From contig PLNW01000131.1 in NCBI GenBank assembly GCA_003142855.1, positions 1 through 34,674 on the forward strand: a stretch of DNA of 34,674 bases, written 5' to 3'. Under the pieces are notes generated by a model, which did not search any database, was not told the DNA's origin, and saw only the letters and a program-made list of their open reading frames with translations. Shown here one piece after another: positions 11,685 to 19,882 of the stretch (its first letter is position 1; each line of letters begins with the position of its first letter). Both the position numbers and the translations under genes were made by a program. The DNA comes from Myxococcales bacterium (GTDB taxonomy: Bacteria > Myxococcota_A > Polyangia > Fen-1088).

Positions 11685-12955
11685 AAGGTCGTGAACGCCA
11701 TCGCGCTCACACCGTCGTGCGAGAACACCGGGGCGAAATGGAAAGAGGAGCCGCGGGCATCGGCGGTTGCGCCGGAAGAATTCGAGAAGAAGCCGTAGTA
11801 GAAGAACACGGCTGAGGTCACCAGCATCGCGGCGCCAACCCCGTACCCGATCCACTGGTAGTTTGCATACTTGTCGCCAAGGTCTTTGGTATGCGTCATC
11901 CACGCAAGTAGCGTCGGGTCGGTGATGCGGGGCTTTGCAGCTCCGCTTTTGTCGCAGTAGCCGGTCGACGATGTGTTGCAGGGGAAACGCCGATACTGAT
12001 CGAGCTTGTTGTTGGCATCAGAGACGTAGTAGCTGTAGACGCCTCCGACGGCGATCCCAACCACCCCGACGGCCAACGAAGCCAAGGCTGCAACTTTGGC
12101 GCCGGTCCGGCCTCCGCTTGATTCGCCACTGGCCACTCCCTGGGTGACCGTCTCAGTCGACTCGGCGGGAAGCGTGGCTGCCGGTTCCACCGCAGGCGTC
12201 TCAGCCCTGGGCGTTTCCGTGGGTGCCACCGCGGCCATCTCGATGGCGACTTCTCGTGTGTCCCCGGAAGACAGGGTGACCGTCTTGTTGGCCGGAGAAT
12301 AGCCTGGCTTGGTCACCGCGATTTCATGCTTGCCGGCGGCCACGCTGGCGATGGTGAGCCCGCCCGCTCCCATGACCCCGGCGCTGACCCCGTCGACGGT
12401 CACTGCAGCGCCCACCACGCCGCCTTGAAGATGCAGAGTGCCTGGCAAGGACTGGCCGGTCAGGGTCGCGATCCACTTCTGCACCGGTGTGTGCAGGGCA
12501 GGGCCAGTCGCTTGCGCGCGGCTGAACTGATCCGTGGTCCACGACTGCACGACCTCTTTGTCGGCATCGAACAGCTTGAGCGTGACGCTGTAGGCGTCGG
12601 AACCGGCTTTCTTGACCGAGCCAAAAATGAGGAGCGACGAGCCCAGGCTCTTGGCCGCCTGGCTCATGCACGCCGGCGCCTCGTCGGGACAGGAGAACAC
12701 CAACTTGACTTCGACGAGATCGCGGCCCTGAACCAGGCGATAGCCGGGCATCGTCGACATACGCTGGCGAAGCGCCTCGGTTATCCCGACGGCCACTGAG
12801 TCAGGCACGCCCTCGCTGGCCTCCAGGCCCAGGACAGCCACCGTGGGATTGTCGCCGGCAAGGACCTGGCCGCTGGAAAAGAAGAACGCGGCTGCCGCGC
12901 CCATGCTGGCGATGAGAGACACTGGGAAGGAAGCCCGAGCACGTGGATTCTGCAT
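11681..12955 (-). CDS. PEGA-domain membrane protein
   Basis: ATG 12955 gives 424 residues with an N-terminal signal or anchor (SLIASMGAAAAFFF). Residues about 35-170 resemble a TolB-N/CsgG-like nucleotide-binding-type fold found in myxobacterial proteins (TVAVLGLEAS, ITEALRQRM, SLLIFGSV). A PEGA domain (about 172-240; VTVDGVSAG, GKHEIAVTKPGYSPANKTV) follows, then a Pro/Thr/Glu-rich linker and two hydrophobic segments (about 290-310 and 360-380). The segment between these has a pair of Cys. The order PEGA, disordered linker, TM pair and terminal beta tail is the same as in the protein at 31884. PEGA domains are envelope-surface modules. No partner gene is obvious; it sits between a small membrane protein and a histidine kinase. 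Confidence 0.8.
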   Translation of the reverse strand: MQNPRARASFPVSLIASMGAAAAFFFSSGQVLAGDNPTVAVLGLEASEGVPDSVAVGITEALRQRMSTMPGYRLVQGRDLVEVKLVFSCPDEAPACMSQAAKSLGSSLLIFGSVKKAGSDAYSVTLKLFDADKEVVQSWTTDQFSRAQATGPALHTPVQKWIATLTGQSLPGTLHLQGGVVGAAVTVDGVSAGVMGAGGLTIASVAAGKHEIAVTKPGYSPANKTVTLSSGDTREVAIEMAAVAPTETPRAETPAVEPAATLPAESTETVTQGVASGESSGGRTGAKVAALASLAVGVVGIAVGGVYSYYVSDANNKLDQYRRFPCNTSSTGYCDKSGAAKPRITDPTLLAWMTHTKDLGDKYANYQWIGYGVGAAMLVTSAVFFYYGFFSNSSGATADARGSSFHFAPVFSHDGVSAMAFTTF

Positions 12956-13071
12956 GCCAGGATGATTGTTTTCCCAGGGGGCGTCCCTTGTCAATGACTA
13001 GGGCTTGATAGTGAGGGTCGGCTCGCTGGCAGGGCTGGCCCGTGTTAGCGTATCCACTAGCGGAACCAACC

Positions 13072-14616
13072 ATGCGGATCGGCGTCTCGGCCAAGATATT
13101 TCTCGCATACGCCGTCTTGCTGAGCGTGTTTGGCGCAAACAGCCTTTTCACTCTGCTCTATCTGCACCGTGGCCGCCAAGAGCTTGCGGCCAACCAGCGT
13201 CGCTTGGAGGTCCAGGTCGCCGTGGACGCTGCGTTGCGCTCGTTGGAGGACTTCTCGAGTTCCCGCGCCAACGACAGCACAGGAATTCCGCAGGGCCTGA
13301 CCAGTCGGGTGGCGGCGCAAAATGGCATCGCTTCTGCGCGACAGAATCTGCGTGACGCGCTCGCCGCCGTCGACCAGTACTTGAACGACGAAGCGAATCC
13401 CCGGCGGCGGAACGAGTTCGAGGACTATCGCCGGGAGATCGTGGGCATGGAGGCGCGCGTGGTGGCGGTGGCGGCCGACCTGGGCGCCAGCGATTCGACT
13501 GCTGGTGAAGATGTCGGCCATCAAGCCGACCGCAGCCTCGCGAATCTTCTCTCCACCTTCCATCGGCTGAAGAGCAATCTGCGCGGCCGTGGCAACCAGA
13601 TCGCCGCGGAACTTTCCAACAACGAGCGTCGTGCGGTGGACGCGGCCATGGCACTGACGGGCCTGGGCCTGTTTCTCGCGGTGGCGGCTGCCCTGCTGGT
13701 TCTGCGGACGTTGTGGCCCTTGCGCGTGTTGCGCGAGCACGCGCGCCAGATTGCGGGTGGCGACTACGGTCGTCGCACGGGCGTCCGGTCGCACGACGAG
13801 ATCGGCGACCTGGCCCGCGAGTTCAACGCCATGGCCCACGCCATCGAGGAACGCGAGCACAAGCTGATTCGTTCCGAACGGCTGGCCACGGTGGGCCGTA
13901 TGGCCGCGCATATCACGCACGAGATTCGCAATCCACTGGCTTCGGTGGGGCTGTATCTGGAGCTGCTTTCCGACGAGATTGGGGAGAATCCTGAAGCAGG
14001 TCGTCTGGTCAAGTCGCTGTCCAACGAGGTCGACCGGCTGAGCGAGATCACAGAAACCTATCTGCGCTTCGTGCGGCTACCTAAGCCCAAGCTCGAGCGC
14101 GAGGATCTGGGCGCCCTGGCCAGCTCGGTGATGGAGTTTTCGCGCGGCGAACTGTCCCTGGCCCACATCGACCTGGATCTGGCCATCGCGTCCGGCTTGC
14201 CCGAGGTGGCGGCCGACGAGAATCAGATCCGGCAGGCCTTGCTCAACTTGGTCCGCAACGCCAAGGAGGCCATGCCCCAGGGCGGCCGTATCCGCGTGCA
14301 GGTGGGCACCGTCGACTCAAGTTGGGTTCGACTGGCGGTTGGCGACAGCGGGCCGGGCATCAGCCCGGAGAACCTGAGCAAGATTTTCGATCCCTTCTTC
14401 TCCACCAAGGAAAAGGGCACAGGTCTGGGACTGGCTCTGGTGCAACAGATCGTGAGTGACCACGGCGGACGCATCGAAGTGGATCTGCCTCCTTCGGGGG
14501 GAACCACCTTTGCCATCTTGCTGCCGGCCGCTGCGCGCTCTGAGCTTGCCCAGCCTGGCAGCCTGCCCGGCCCCGTCACGCCTGGCGCAGGGACTGTGAA
14601 GGACGTGGTACGATAG
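13072..14616 (+). CDS. Membrane sensor histidine kinase with HAMP domain
   Basis: The 514-residue product has TM1 (about 7-25), a helical periplasmic sensor region, TM2 (about 193-213), HAMP (214-266), a dimerisation domain with the phospho-acceptor His 283 in THEIRNPL, and a full ATPase domain: N box NLVRNAKEAM (about 390), G1 GDSGPGI (424), F box FDPFFSTKEKGTGLGLAL. It should autophosphorylate and pass phosphate to a response regulator. No receiver-domain gene is adjacent, so it is an orphan. The type resembles NtrB/PilS-like kinases that often work with sigma-54 activators. ATG 13072 starts right before TM1; upstream ORF codons to 13042 were not used. The stop is four bases before the next gene. 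Confidence 0.93.
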   Translation: MRIGVSAKIFLAYAVLLSVFGANSLFTLLYLHRGRQELAANQRRLEVQVAVDAALRSLEDFSSSRANDSTGIPQGLTSRVAAQNGIASARQNLRDALAAVDQYLNDEANPRRRNEFEDYRREIVGMEARVVAVAADLGASDSTAGEDVGHQADRSLANLLSTFHRLKSNLRGRGNQIAAELSNNERRAVDAAMALTGLGLFLAVAAALLVLRTLWPLRVLREHARQIAGGDYGRRTGVRSHDEIGDLAREFNAMAHAIEEREHKLIRSERLATVGRMAAHITHEIRNPLASVGLYLELLSDEIGENPEAGRLVKSLSNEVDRLSEITETYLRFVRLPKPKLEREDLGALASSVMEFSRGELSLAHIDLDLAIASGLPEVAADENQIRQALLNLVRNAKEAMPQGGRIRVQVGTVDSSWVRLAVGDSGPGISPENLSKIFDPFFSTKEKGTGLGLALVQQIVSDHGGRIEVDLPPSGGTTFAILLPAAARSELAQPGSLPGPVTPGAGTVKDVVR

Positions 14617-14620
14617 GGTC

Positions 14621-15130
14621 ATGGCCAGCGACGAAGGTTCCCGCCGAGGAGATGATGTCCGCAATGACGTGTACGACGACTACGATGCTTTTCTCAAGCA
14701 GGCGATTCGCCAGTACTACGAGCGCGGCTGGAAAAGCCGCAAGGGGCACTTCATAGCCCTGGTCATCGCCTCGGGGCAGATGGCCTCCATGGCCAAGGAC
14801 TCGGTGACGGACGGCTCGGGCCTGAAGAAGGCGGCCATTGGCGCGGCCAGCGTCGTCGCCTTGCGCTTGGCCTGGCGCTATTTCTTGGCCGGTCCGCTGG
14901 GCGTGATTGTGGGAGTGGCTGCCCTGGGCTCGGCAGTCGCGTACCTGGGCAAGCACCAAAAGGAAGTCACTGGCCAGATCCAGCCGTACCGGACCCTGGT
15001 GAGCGAAACGCGGACGCGCTTCGAGGAGATCCAAGGCGGCTATCGCGCCGGTCGCTACGACCAGGCGGGCCGCAATCTCATGGTCGACGGGCTCTTGCAG
15101 CAGTTCTTGAGACAAGTCGACGAAAGCTAA
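14621..15130 (+). CDS. Hypothetical membrane-associated protein
   Basis: The product of 169 residues begins four bases after the histidine kinase, suggesting co-transcription. The N-terminal 30 residues are highly charged (DVRNDVYDDYDAFLKQ). A hydrophobic zone at about 66-110 can form two short membrane helices (AAIGAASVVALRLAWRYFL and LGVIVGVAALGSAVAYL), and the C-terminal third is amphipathic helix. I do not recognise a family. Association with the kinase is suggested only by spacing. The TAA stop overlaps the TAG of the convergent gene (CTAA, 15127-15130). Confidence 0.72.
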   Translation: MASDEGSRRGDDVRNDVYDDYDAFLKQAIRQYYERGWKSRKGHFIALVIASGQMASMAKDSVTDGSGLKKAAIGAASVVALRLAWRYFLAGPLGVIVGVAALGSAVAYLGKHQKEVTGQIQPYRTLVSETRTRFEEIQGGYRAGRYDQAGRNLMVDGLLQQFLRQVDES

Positions 15131-15924
15131 CTCAGCATCACCGACTTCATCCCGCCGCTGGCAAAGCGAACCAGCATGCTTGAGCGCAGAACCGTCTCCA
15201 CCTTGCCGCGGCCAAACTCTGGGTGCCAGACGACCTCGCCGACTTTGTAGCGCTCGCGCGGGTTGAAGGTGCGCACGTCGGCTACGTCGGCCAGCTCGCG
15301 TCCCAGGGCGCGCAGTTCTTCTGCCTTTTGCTCCGCCCTGCGTGCGGCCTCGGTTTCCTGAGGCGAAGACGCCGGCGCAGAACCCTCCGTCGCAGAAGCC
15401 TTGCGCGCCGGCGTGGTGCGGTAGTTGTGCCGGTTGCCGCAGGCTTGGCACACGACCTGCTTGGGTGTCGCCCCGACCATGGCCACGATGTGGTGGGTGG
15501 TCAGTCCATCACAGGGACCGCACCAGGAATCGACCTCGCCGCCGACGCGGAAGGCTCCTGCTGCCAAGCCACTGCCTCGATTCTCATTTCGCCAGGAAAC
15601 CCCCGTGATCCGCCGCTCCTCGACTTCTGACGGACCAGAGCCGTGGCGATCCCCCGTGGGGCCGGAGGCGATGGTGCCGATGCGGGGCAGAAGCGAGGCC
15701 AAGCGACGCAGGTCAGTGACCCGCCTCCCGAGCTTCCGCTCGACCAGCACCCGCTCATTTTCCGGGACGGCCGCGCAAAGGTTGCGATAATTCTGCGACA
15801 GGCGCTCGACGGCCAGGTGAGCGGAGGTCACCAGGTCACGCTCCTCGGTGCGCTCCTGGGCGGAGTTAACTAGCAGCGCCACTTCTCGAATTTCCTCGGT
15901 CAGGTTATCCAGAGCTGAACTCAT
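15127..15924 (-). CDS. Zinc-ribbon protein with C-terminal Tudor/KOW-like domain
   Basis: The 265-residue protein has three parts. Residues 1-80 are helical and could form a coiled coil (LTEEIREVALLVNSAQERTEERD). Residues about 130-175 hold two CxxC pairs (WCGPCDG and CQACGNRH) in zinc-ribbon arrangement with nearby HH. A charged helix follows, then a C-terminal beta barrel (about 225-265: YKVGEVVWHPEFGRGKVETV, MLVRFASGGMKSVML). That last segment has the pattern seen at the end of UvrD/PcrA-type and CarD-like proteins, so nucleic-acid or RNA-polymerase binding is a reasonable guess. I cannot name the family. Start ATG 15924; length fits all domains. Confidence 0.78.
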   Translation of the reverse strand: MSSALDNLTEEIREVALLVNSAQERTEERDLVTSAHLAVERLSQNYRNLCAAVPENERVLVERKLGRRVTDLRRLASLLPRIGTIASGPTGDRHGSGPSEVEERRITGVSWRNENRGSGLAAGAFRVGGEVDSWCGPCDGLTTHHIVAMVGATPKQVVCQACGNRHNYRTTPARKASATEGSAPASSPQETEAARRAEQKAEELRALGRELADVADVRTFNPRERYKVGEVVWHPEFGRGKVETVLRSSMLVRFASGGMKSVMLS

Positions 15925-16055
15925 TTTTTTCCTGGCCAGTTCCTCCCATGGACGGGGCCAGAAAACAACTGCCCAAGTGATCCAGAGCTTGATTGCGTCG
16001 AAGACAAAGGACGTCTAACATGCGAACCGCTTCTGCCCCCTAGGAGCTACCCACC

Positions 16056-18239
16056 ATGCGCACCACGTCCATCTTCGTCCTTGGTCTTGTTGTGTCCTTG
16101 TCCTCGGCAGCGAGCGCGCAGATCGCGCCGCCTCCGGCCTCCGCTCCGCTAGCCCCACCGATGACAGCGCCAGCGGTGGCACCAGCCGCGCCACCTGCCG
16201 CGGCGCCAGTGGCCGCGCCCGCGGCCATGCCGATGGCAGCACCTCCGGCCACTCCCAACGTGGCGCCGCCTGCCCTTGCCGGCGCGCCCCCTGCCCCCGA
16301 GGGTGAGACGGACGATCGGCCACGCGGCTTCGCGCCGCAGAACTCCCTGGCTGGTTCGGTGGGTCTTCTGCGCATGGGCTCGGCCGAGGTCGGCCGCCTG
16401 TGGCAGCTGCGGCTGGGCCTGCACGGCGAGTACTTCAATACCAACAGGATGTTGATTGAAGACAGCAGCATGACCAACGGCGGTGATACCAACACCCGTC
16501 TGCAGGGCGCGTTGACCTTTGGCCTCACGCCGCTCGAATTCATGGAAATCTTCGGCGCCGTGTTGGGCTCGGGAAACAGAAATACCCGGTGTCAAGTGGG
16601 CGTCACACCGTGCACCCGTGAAGCCGGCTGGAGCGACCCCGAGGTCATCAAGGCATTCGGCGACCTGATCTTGGGAACCAAGTTGGCCTATGCCTTGCCC
16701 AGCGGCCTCAGCATCGGCGGCGAGCTGGGTTTCCGTCTTATGTCGTCAGTGGGTGGGCTGAGCTTCAGCGGCAATTCCACGTCGGTGTGGCTCACGGCGC
16801 TGGCAAGCTGGAATTTCCAGGCGCTAGAGCCCCAGCTGCCTCTGCGTGCTCACCTGAACCTGGGCATGTACTTCGACAACTCCTACAACCTCCCGCTCTA
16901 CGATGCGAACACCACGCTCTACTCGCGCTACGTCTCTTCCTTCGCGTACGGCCTGGGCAAGGATCGCTTTCGGCTGGCCCTCGGTCTTGATGCCCCGGTG
17001 GCTGATCTGATCGATGGTTTTTCGCTGCGTCCAATGGTCGAGTACCACTTCGAGTACATCACGGCCGATGGGGATCCCGCTTTCGCCGCTTACGGTCCCA
17101 AGTGCGTGCCCTCGCCGGTCCAGGCCTGCCGCAACAACAAGAGTCAGATGTGGCTGACTATGGGCCTCCAGGCTCAGATCCTGCGCAGCCTGACCCTCAT
17201 GCTGGGCGTCGACATCGAGCTGGAGGCTGTCGGCTACCCCTACGGGCCGCCTCTGGCGCCGTGGAATTTCCTGTTTGGCGCCAGCTACCCGCTGGATGTC
17301 TTGCCGAAGGTGATCACGCGCAACGTCCCCGTCGAGAAGGTCGTCGCCATGGCTGCGCCCGAGGGCCTCGTGGCAGGCAGGGTGGTCAGCAGCGTGGGCA
17401 CGCCCGTCGAGAGCGCGGTGGTTGGAGTGACTGGGCGCGACCACTCGCGTGTCGTCGCCGAGGCAGACGGGAGCTTCCAGAGCGTGCCGCTGCCTCCTGG
17501 TCCGGCGGAGTTGTTCGTGACGGCCCCCAACTACGAGAACGCCACCGCCAGGGTCGATGTGGTGGCTGGTCAGACCGTCAATGTGCTGATTACGATGACG
17601 CCGCGGGCCCCGGCAGCCAAGATCACCGGCCACGTGGTCGACGAGACCGGCAAGCCCGTGGTGGCGACTGTGAAGCTGGCGGGCCCGCAGATCGCCGAAA
17701 CCAAGACTGACGAAGCGGGCAACCTATCGGTCGGCCTGCAACCCGGTCAGTACGTGCTTCGCGTGGAGGCCGAGCAGCACCTGAGCCGAGAGATGTCGGC
17801 TTCGGCGGTAGAGGGCGCGGACGTCCCGCTCACCATCGTCTTGCATGCGCGGCCTGGCGTTGCGGGCGTGACCTACAAGGATGGGAAGATCACTTTGCGC
17901 CAGCCCATCGCCTTCAAGGCGAATCGCAACAAGCCCACGGCTGAACTCGCGCCCGGGGCCGCCCGTGTTCTCGACGAGCTGGTTGATTTGCTCATCAACC
18001 ATCCCGAGATCCGGCAGATTCGCGTGGAAACGCACACCGACAACAGCCTGCCGCCGCCCAAGGCGCAGGAACTGACCGACCAGCAAGCCCAGACCATTGC
18101 CGCCTACATCAACCAGCAGGGCGTTCCCAAGGACCAGATCCTGACCCAAGGCATGGGATCGACCAAGCCACGCGTGCCCAACCTGGGCAAGGCCGGCAAG
18201 GCCAAGAACCGTCGGGTGGAAGTCACCGTCACGCAGTAG
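16056..18239 (+). CDS. Large OmpA-family outer-membrane protein with carboxypeptidase-regulatory-like domains
   Basis: The protein has 727 residues and a signal peptide (1-22, SSAASAQ). An Ala/Pro-rich stretch (23-85), a long beta-barrel-like region (about 90-445) with many aromatic strand ends, and two beta-sandwich CarboxypepD_reg-type repeats (about 447-522 GRVVSSVGTPVESAVVGV; 525-600 GHVVDETGKPVVATVKL) follow. The C-terminal domain (about 605-727) is OmpA-like: it has IRVETHTDN, a run of QQAQTIAAYINQQGV and NRRVEVTV, and should bind peptidoglycan. It probably links the outer membrane to the wall. Start ATG 16056 has AGGAG ten bases upstream. A strong hairpin follows the stop. It converges on the TolQ/TolR operon across the structured spacer. 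Confidence 0.9.
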   Translation: MRTTSIFVLGLVVSLSSAASAQIAPPPASAPLAPPMTAPAVAPAAPPAAAPVAAPAAMPMAAPPATPNVAPPALAGAPPAPEGETDDRPRGFAPQNSLAGSVGLLRMGSAEVGRLWQLRLGLHGEYFNTNRMLIEDSSMTNGGDTNTRLQGALTFGLTPLEFMEIFGAVLGSGNRNTRCQVGVTPCTREAGWSDPEVIKAFGDLILGTKLAYALPSGLSIGGELGFRLMSSVGGLSFSGNSTSVWLTALASWNFQALEPQLPLRAHLNLGMYFDNSYNLPLYDANTTLYSRYVSSFAYGLGKDRFRLALGLDAPVADLIDGFSLRPMVEYHFEYITADGDPAFAAYGPKCVPSPVQACRNNKSQMWLTMGLQAQILRSLTLMLGVDIELEAVGYPYGPPLAPWNFLFGASYPLDVLPKVITRNVPVEKVVAMAAPEGLVAGRVVSSVGTPVESAVVGVTGRDHSRVVAEADGSFQSVPLPPGPAELFVTAPNYENATARVDVVAGQTVNVLITMTPRAPAAKITGHVVDETGKPVVATVKLAGPQIAETKTDEAGNLSVGLQPGQYVLRVEAEQHLSREMSASAVEGADVPLTIVLHARPGVAGVTYKDGKITLRQPIAFKANRNKPTAELAPGAARVLDELVDLLINHPEIRQIRVETHTDNSLPPPKAQELTDQQAQTIAAYINQQGVPKDQILTQGMGSTKPRVPNLGKAGKAKNRRVEVTVTQ

Positions 18240-18255
18240 TCAACCTGTCGGAAGA

Positions 18256-18283
18256 CCGCGGGCCAGCGCAGGTCGGCCCGCGG
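18256..18283 (+). terminator. GC-rich hairpin after the OmpA-family gene
   Basis: A perfect nine-base inverted repeat, CCGCGGGCC and GGCCCGCGG with a ten-base loop, begins 17 bases after the stop codon. There is no T-run, so it may be a factor-independent pause or mRNA-stabilising stem rather than a classic terminator. Confidence 0.5.
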
Positions 18284-18354
18284 ATCGCGTGTGCGAGGGC
18301 GTGTGGGTGAGCGAGTTCGTGGGCGGTTTGCGGGAAGCGCAGTGGCGCCGCAGG

Positions 18355-18419
18355 CCGCTCACGCTCCCCACATGGGCGCCTGGCCTTCCGGGCCAGCGCA
18401 GATCGGCCAGCGTGAGCGG
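18355..18419. other. Predicted stem structure (65 nt)
   Basis: CCGCTCACGCT (18355-18365) pairs perfectly with AGCGTGAGCGG (18409-18419). Nested inside, TGGCC and GGCCA pair around the loop TTCCG, extended by GCGC on both sides. This could be a structured RNA or a palindromic repeat; no function is implied. Confidence 0.55.
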
Positions 18420-18455
18420 TCGCGACCAGCGGTACCCGGCCTGCGTGGGCGACTC

Positions 18456-18599
18456 GCGCGACGGGCGTGCGAAGCGCGGGGTGGGGTCGGGGTGGGCTGT
18501 CCGTCCCGAAGCCCCTGTGGGGTGAGCGCGACGGGCGAGCGCGAAGCGCGAGGGGTGGGCAGGGTGGGCTGTCCGTCCCGAAATCCCCTTGTGGGGTGT
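18456..18599. repeat. Two tandem ~70-bp units of a dispersed repeat
   Basis: Unit 1 is 18456-18525 and unit 2 is 18526-18599. Both run GCGCGACGGGCG, GCGAAGCGCG, GGGTGGGCTGTCCGTCCCGA, CCCC and TGTGGGGTG in that order. The inverted, diverged third copy is within 3501-3577, about 15 kb away. Confidence 0.8.
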
Positions 18600-18757
18600 G
18601 CGGCCCGTGACACGCGGAGCGCTCACGCCCTCGCCCTCGCCCTACGCTTTCCGCCTCCCGCGCACCCCACACGAACTCGCTCACGCCCTCGCGACCCGCA
18701 GCCCGCTAGCCGCGGCCCGGCCTGCTGGGCGGCCTCGAATTTCCCGACGAGCCGTCA

Positions 18758-19327
18758 CTACTCGCGGCTCTTCAGGATGAGCAGGCGGTAGTTCGCGTAC
18801 TCGGCTTGGCCGCAGGAGTAGAGGACTTCGGTGAGGAGGCGGTAGGGCGTGTGCCGGTCGGCGATGATGGTCAGCTCGCCGTCGAACTTCTGCCCGGTCA
18901 TCTCTGCCACTTTCTTTTCCTTGCGCGCGACCCGGTTCAGGATCTCGACCAAGGGCGTGACGTAGTAGCCGTCGGCGCCGTCGCGCTTGAGGGCCGGATC
19001 GAACTTGCCACTATTGATGGGCGCCACCGGCTCGCCGTCGACCAGCAGCACGCGTTTGGTGACAGTGACCGCGATCGCCTGCTTGGCGTTGAGGTGGCTG
19101 TTGGACGTCGGCAGCAACATATTCTGGTCCTGGTTGACCAGCATGGCCGACGAGGTGAAGCTCTTGAGCAAGAACACCAGGATGATGGTCATCATGTCCA
19201 TCATCGGGGTGATGTTCAGGCTGGTGATCTCTTCGGGGTCGGCCAGCTTGCGCGCATAGCTGCGGATCGCCTTCTTGCCCTTGAGGCGGGCTTCCACTTC
19301 GGGCGACACGCCGGCCTGAGCGCCCAT
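18758..19327 (-). CDS. ExbD/TolR family protein (second of two)
   Basis: The 189-residue protein has a single N-terminal membrane helix with the conserved acidic residue (ITPMMDMMTIILVFLLKSF, Asp at about 44), preceded by a basic cytoplasmic tail. A periplasmic domain of about 120 residues follows (VTVTKRVLLVDGEPV, LTIIADRHTPYRLLTEVLYSC). TolR/ExbD proteins form the ion-conducting stator with TolQ/ExbB and transmit proton-motive force to the outer membrane. The start is ATG 19327, overlapping the upstream stop; GTG 19330 is an alternative. It is the last gene of the operon TolQ, TolR, TolR. It has a longer N-terminal tail than usual. Confidence 0.9.
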   Translation of the reverse strand: MGAQAGVSPEVEARLKGKKAIRSYARKLADPEEITSLNITPMMDMMTIILVFLLKSFTSSAMLVNQDQNMLLPTSNSHLNAKQAIAVTVTKRVLLVDGEPVAPINSGKFDPALKRDGADGYYVTPLVEILNRVARKEKKVAEMTGQKFDGELTIIADRHTPYRLLTEVLYSCGQAEYANYRLLILKSRE

Positions 19328-19839
19328 CACATGATCCCCGCTGCAAACACGATGTCAGGGAAGAGCATGTGGCCGTCCTTGTCCTCGCGCATAGCGTCCA
19401 GGGTCTTGATCACGATCTCGTAGGCCGTGCCGGCGTCCGCGTTGAAGGTGGCCTTGGTCTCATCCTTGAACTGATTCTTGACCTCGGTCAGCTTGGTGGT
19501 CAGCGCAACGTAGTCGTAGTCGCCGGCGGGCAGCTTGGGGATGGGTGGCATGACGCCGCCCGAGCCCGCCAGGGTAAAGCCCGAGTTGCCCACGGTCACG
19601 GTCAGGTTGAGGCTTGGCTTCTCTTCCTCACCCCCGCCGCCGCCGCCGCCGAAGGTCGGCGATGAAGCGTTCACCGTTCCCAGTGGCACCTGATTCACCA
19701 CCGATGCGAGCAAGAAGATGATGATGTTGGTGACGATGTCCATGTACGGGACGAGGTTGATCTCGCCGGTATCTTCCTCCGCCTCGTCGTACTTTTCCTT
19801 CATCCGCCGCATGCGGGCCCGAACTTGACGTCTGGTCAT
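19327..19839 (-). CDS. ExbD/TolR family protein (first of two)
   Basis: The product of 170 residues has a basic and acidic cytoplasmic tail (1-25), the TM segment NLVPYMDIVTNIIIFLLASV with the stator Asp (about 34), a seven-Gly linker (about 65-71) and a periplasmic domain to the C terminus. It lies 43 bp after the TolQ gene, and its stop overlaps the next start, giving a compact stator operon. The poly-Gly run is not typical of TolR and probably makes a flexible joint between the helix and the periplasmic domain. Confidence 0.9.
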   Translation of the reverse strand: MTRRQVRARMRRMKEKYDEAEEDTGEINLVPYMDIVTNIIIFLLASVVNQVPLGTVNASSPTFGGGGGGGEEEKPSLNLTVTVGNSGFTLAGSGGVMPPIPKLPAGDYDYVALTTKLTEVKNQFKDETKATFNADAGTAYEIVIKTLDAMREDKDGHMLFPDIVFAAGIM

Positions 19840-19882
19840 CGCATGTTCGCCTGGTTGATGTGTCCGCTTGCTGGGCTAGGGG

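Larger units (their letters stand above)
18293..18693. repeat. Large imperfect inverted repeat bounding a structured spacer
   Basis: The 518-bp gap 18240-18757 has no convincing gene. An arm at 18293-18339 (GCGAGGGCGTG, then AGCGAGTTCGTG) recurs inverted at 18645-18693 with small insertions. Inside it lie the cruciform at 18355-18419 and the tandem units at 18456-18599. A 19-bp phrase (GGGCCAGCGCAGRTCGGCC, R being a purine) occurs at 18260-18278 and 18390-18408. Reading frames here are open only because of extreme base composition. Confidence 0.7.

Noticed and set aside
15446..15460. A good sigma-54 -24/-12 match (TGGCACACGACCTGC) on the plus strand
   Set aside because: It lies inside the zinc-ribbon codons of the opposite gene, about 600 bp from the next plus-strand gene, so it is probably chance.
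18456..18599. CRISPR-like tandem repeats
   Set aside because: There are only two units, of about 70 bp, with no spacers and no cas genes nearby.
18291..18791. Several open frames of 80-166 codons on both strands in the 18.2-18.75 kb spacer
   Set aside because: They are Arg/Ala/Pro-rich, overlap each other in many frames, and reflect repeat structure and base composition.
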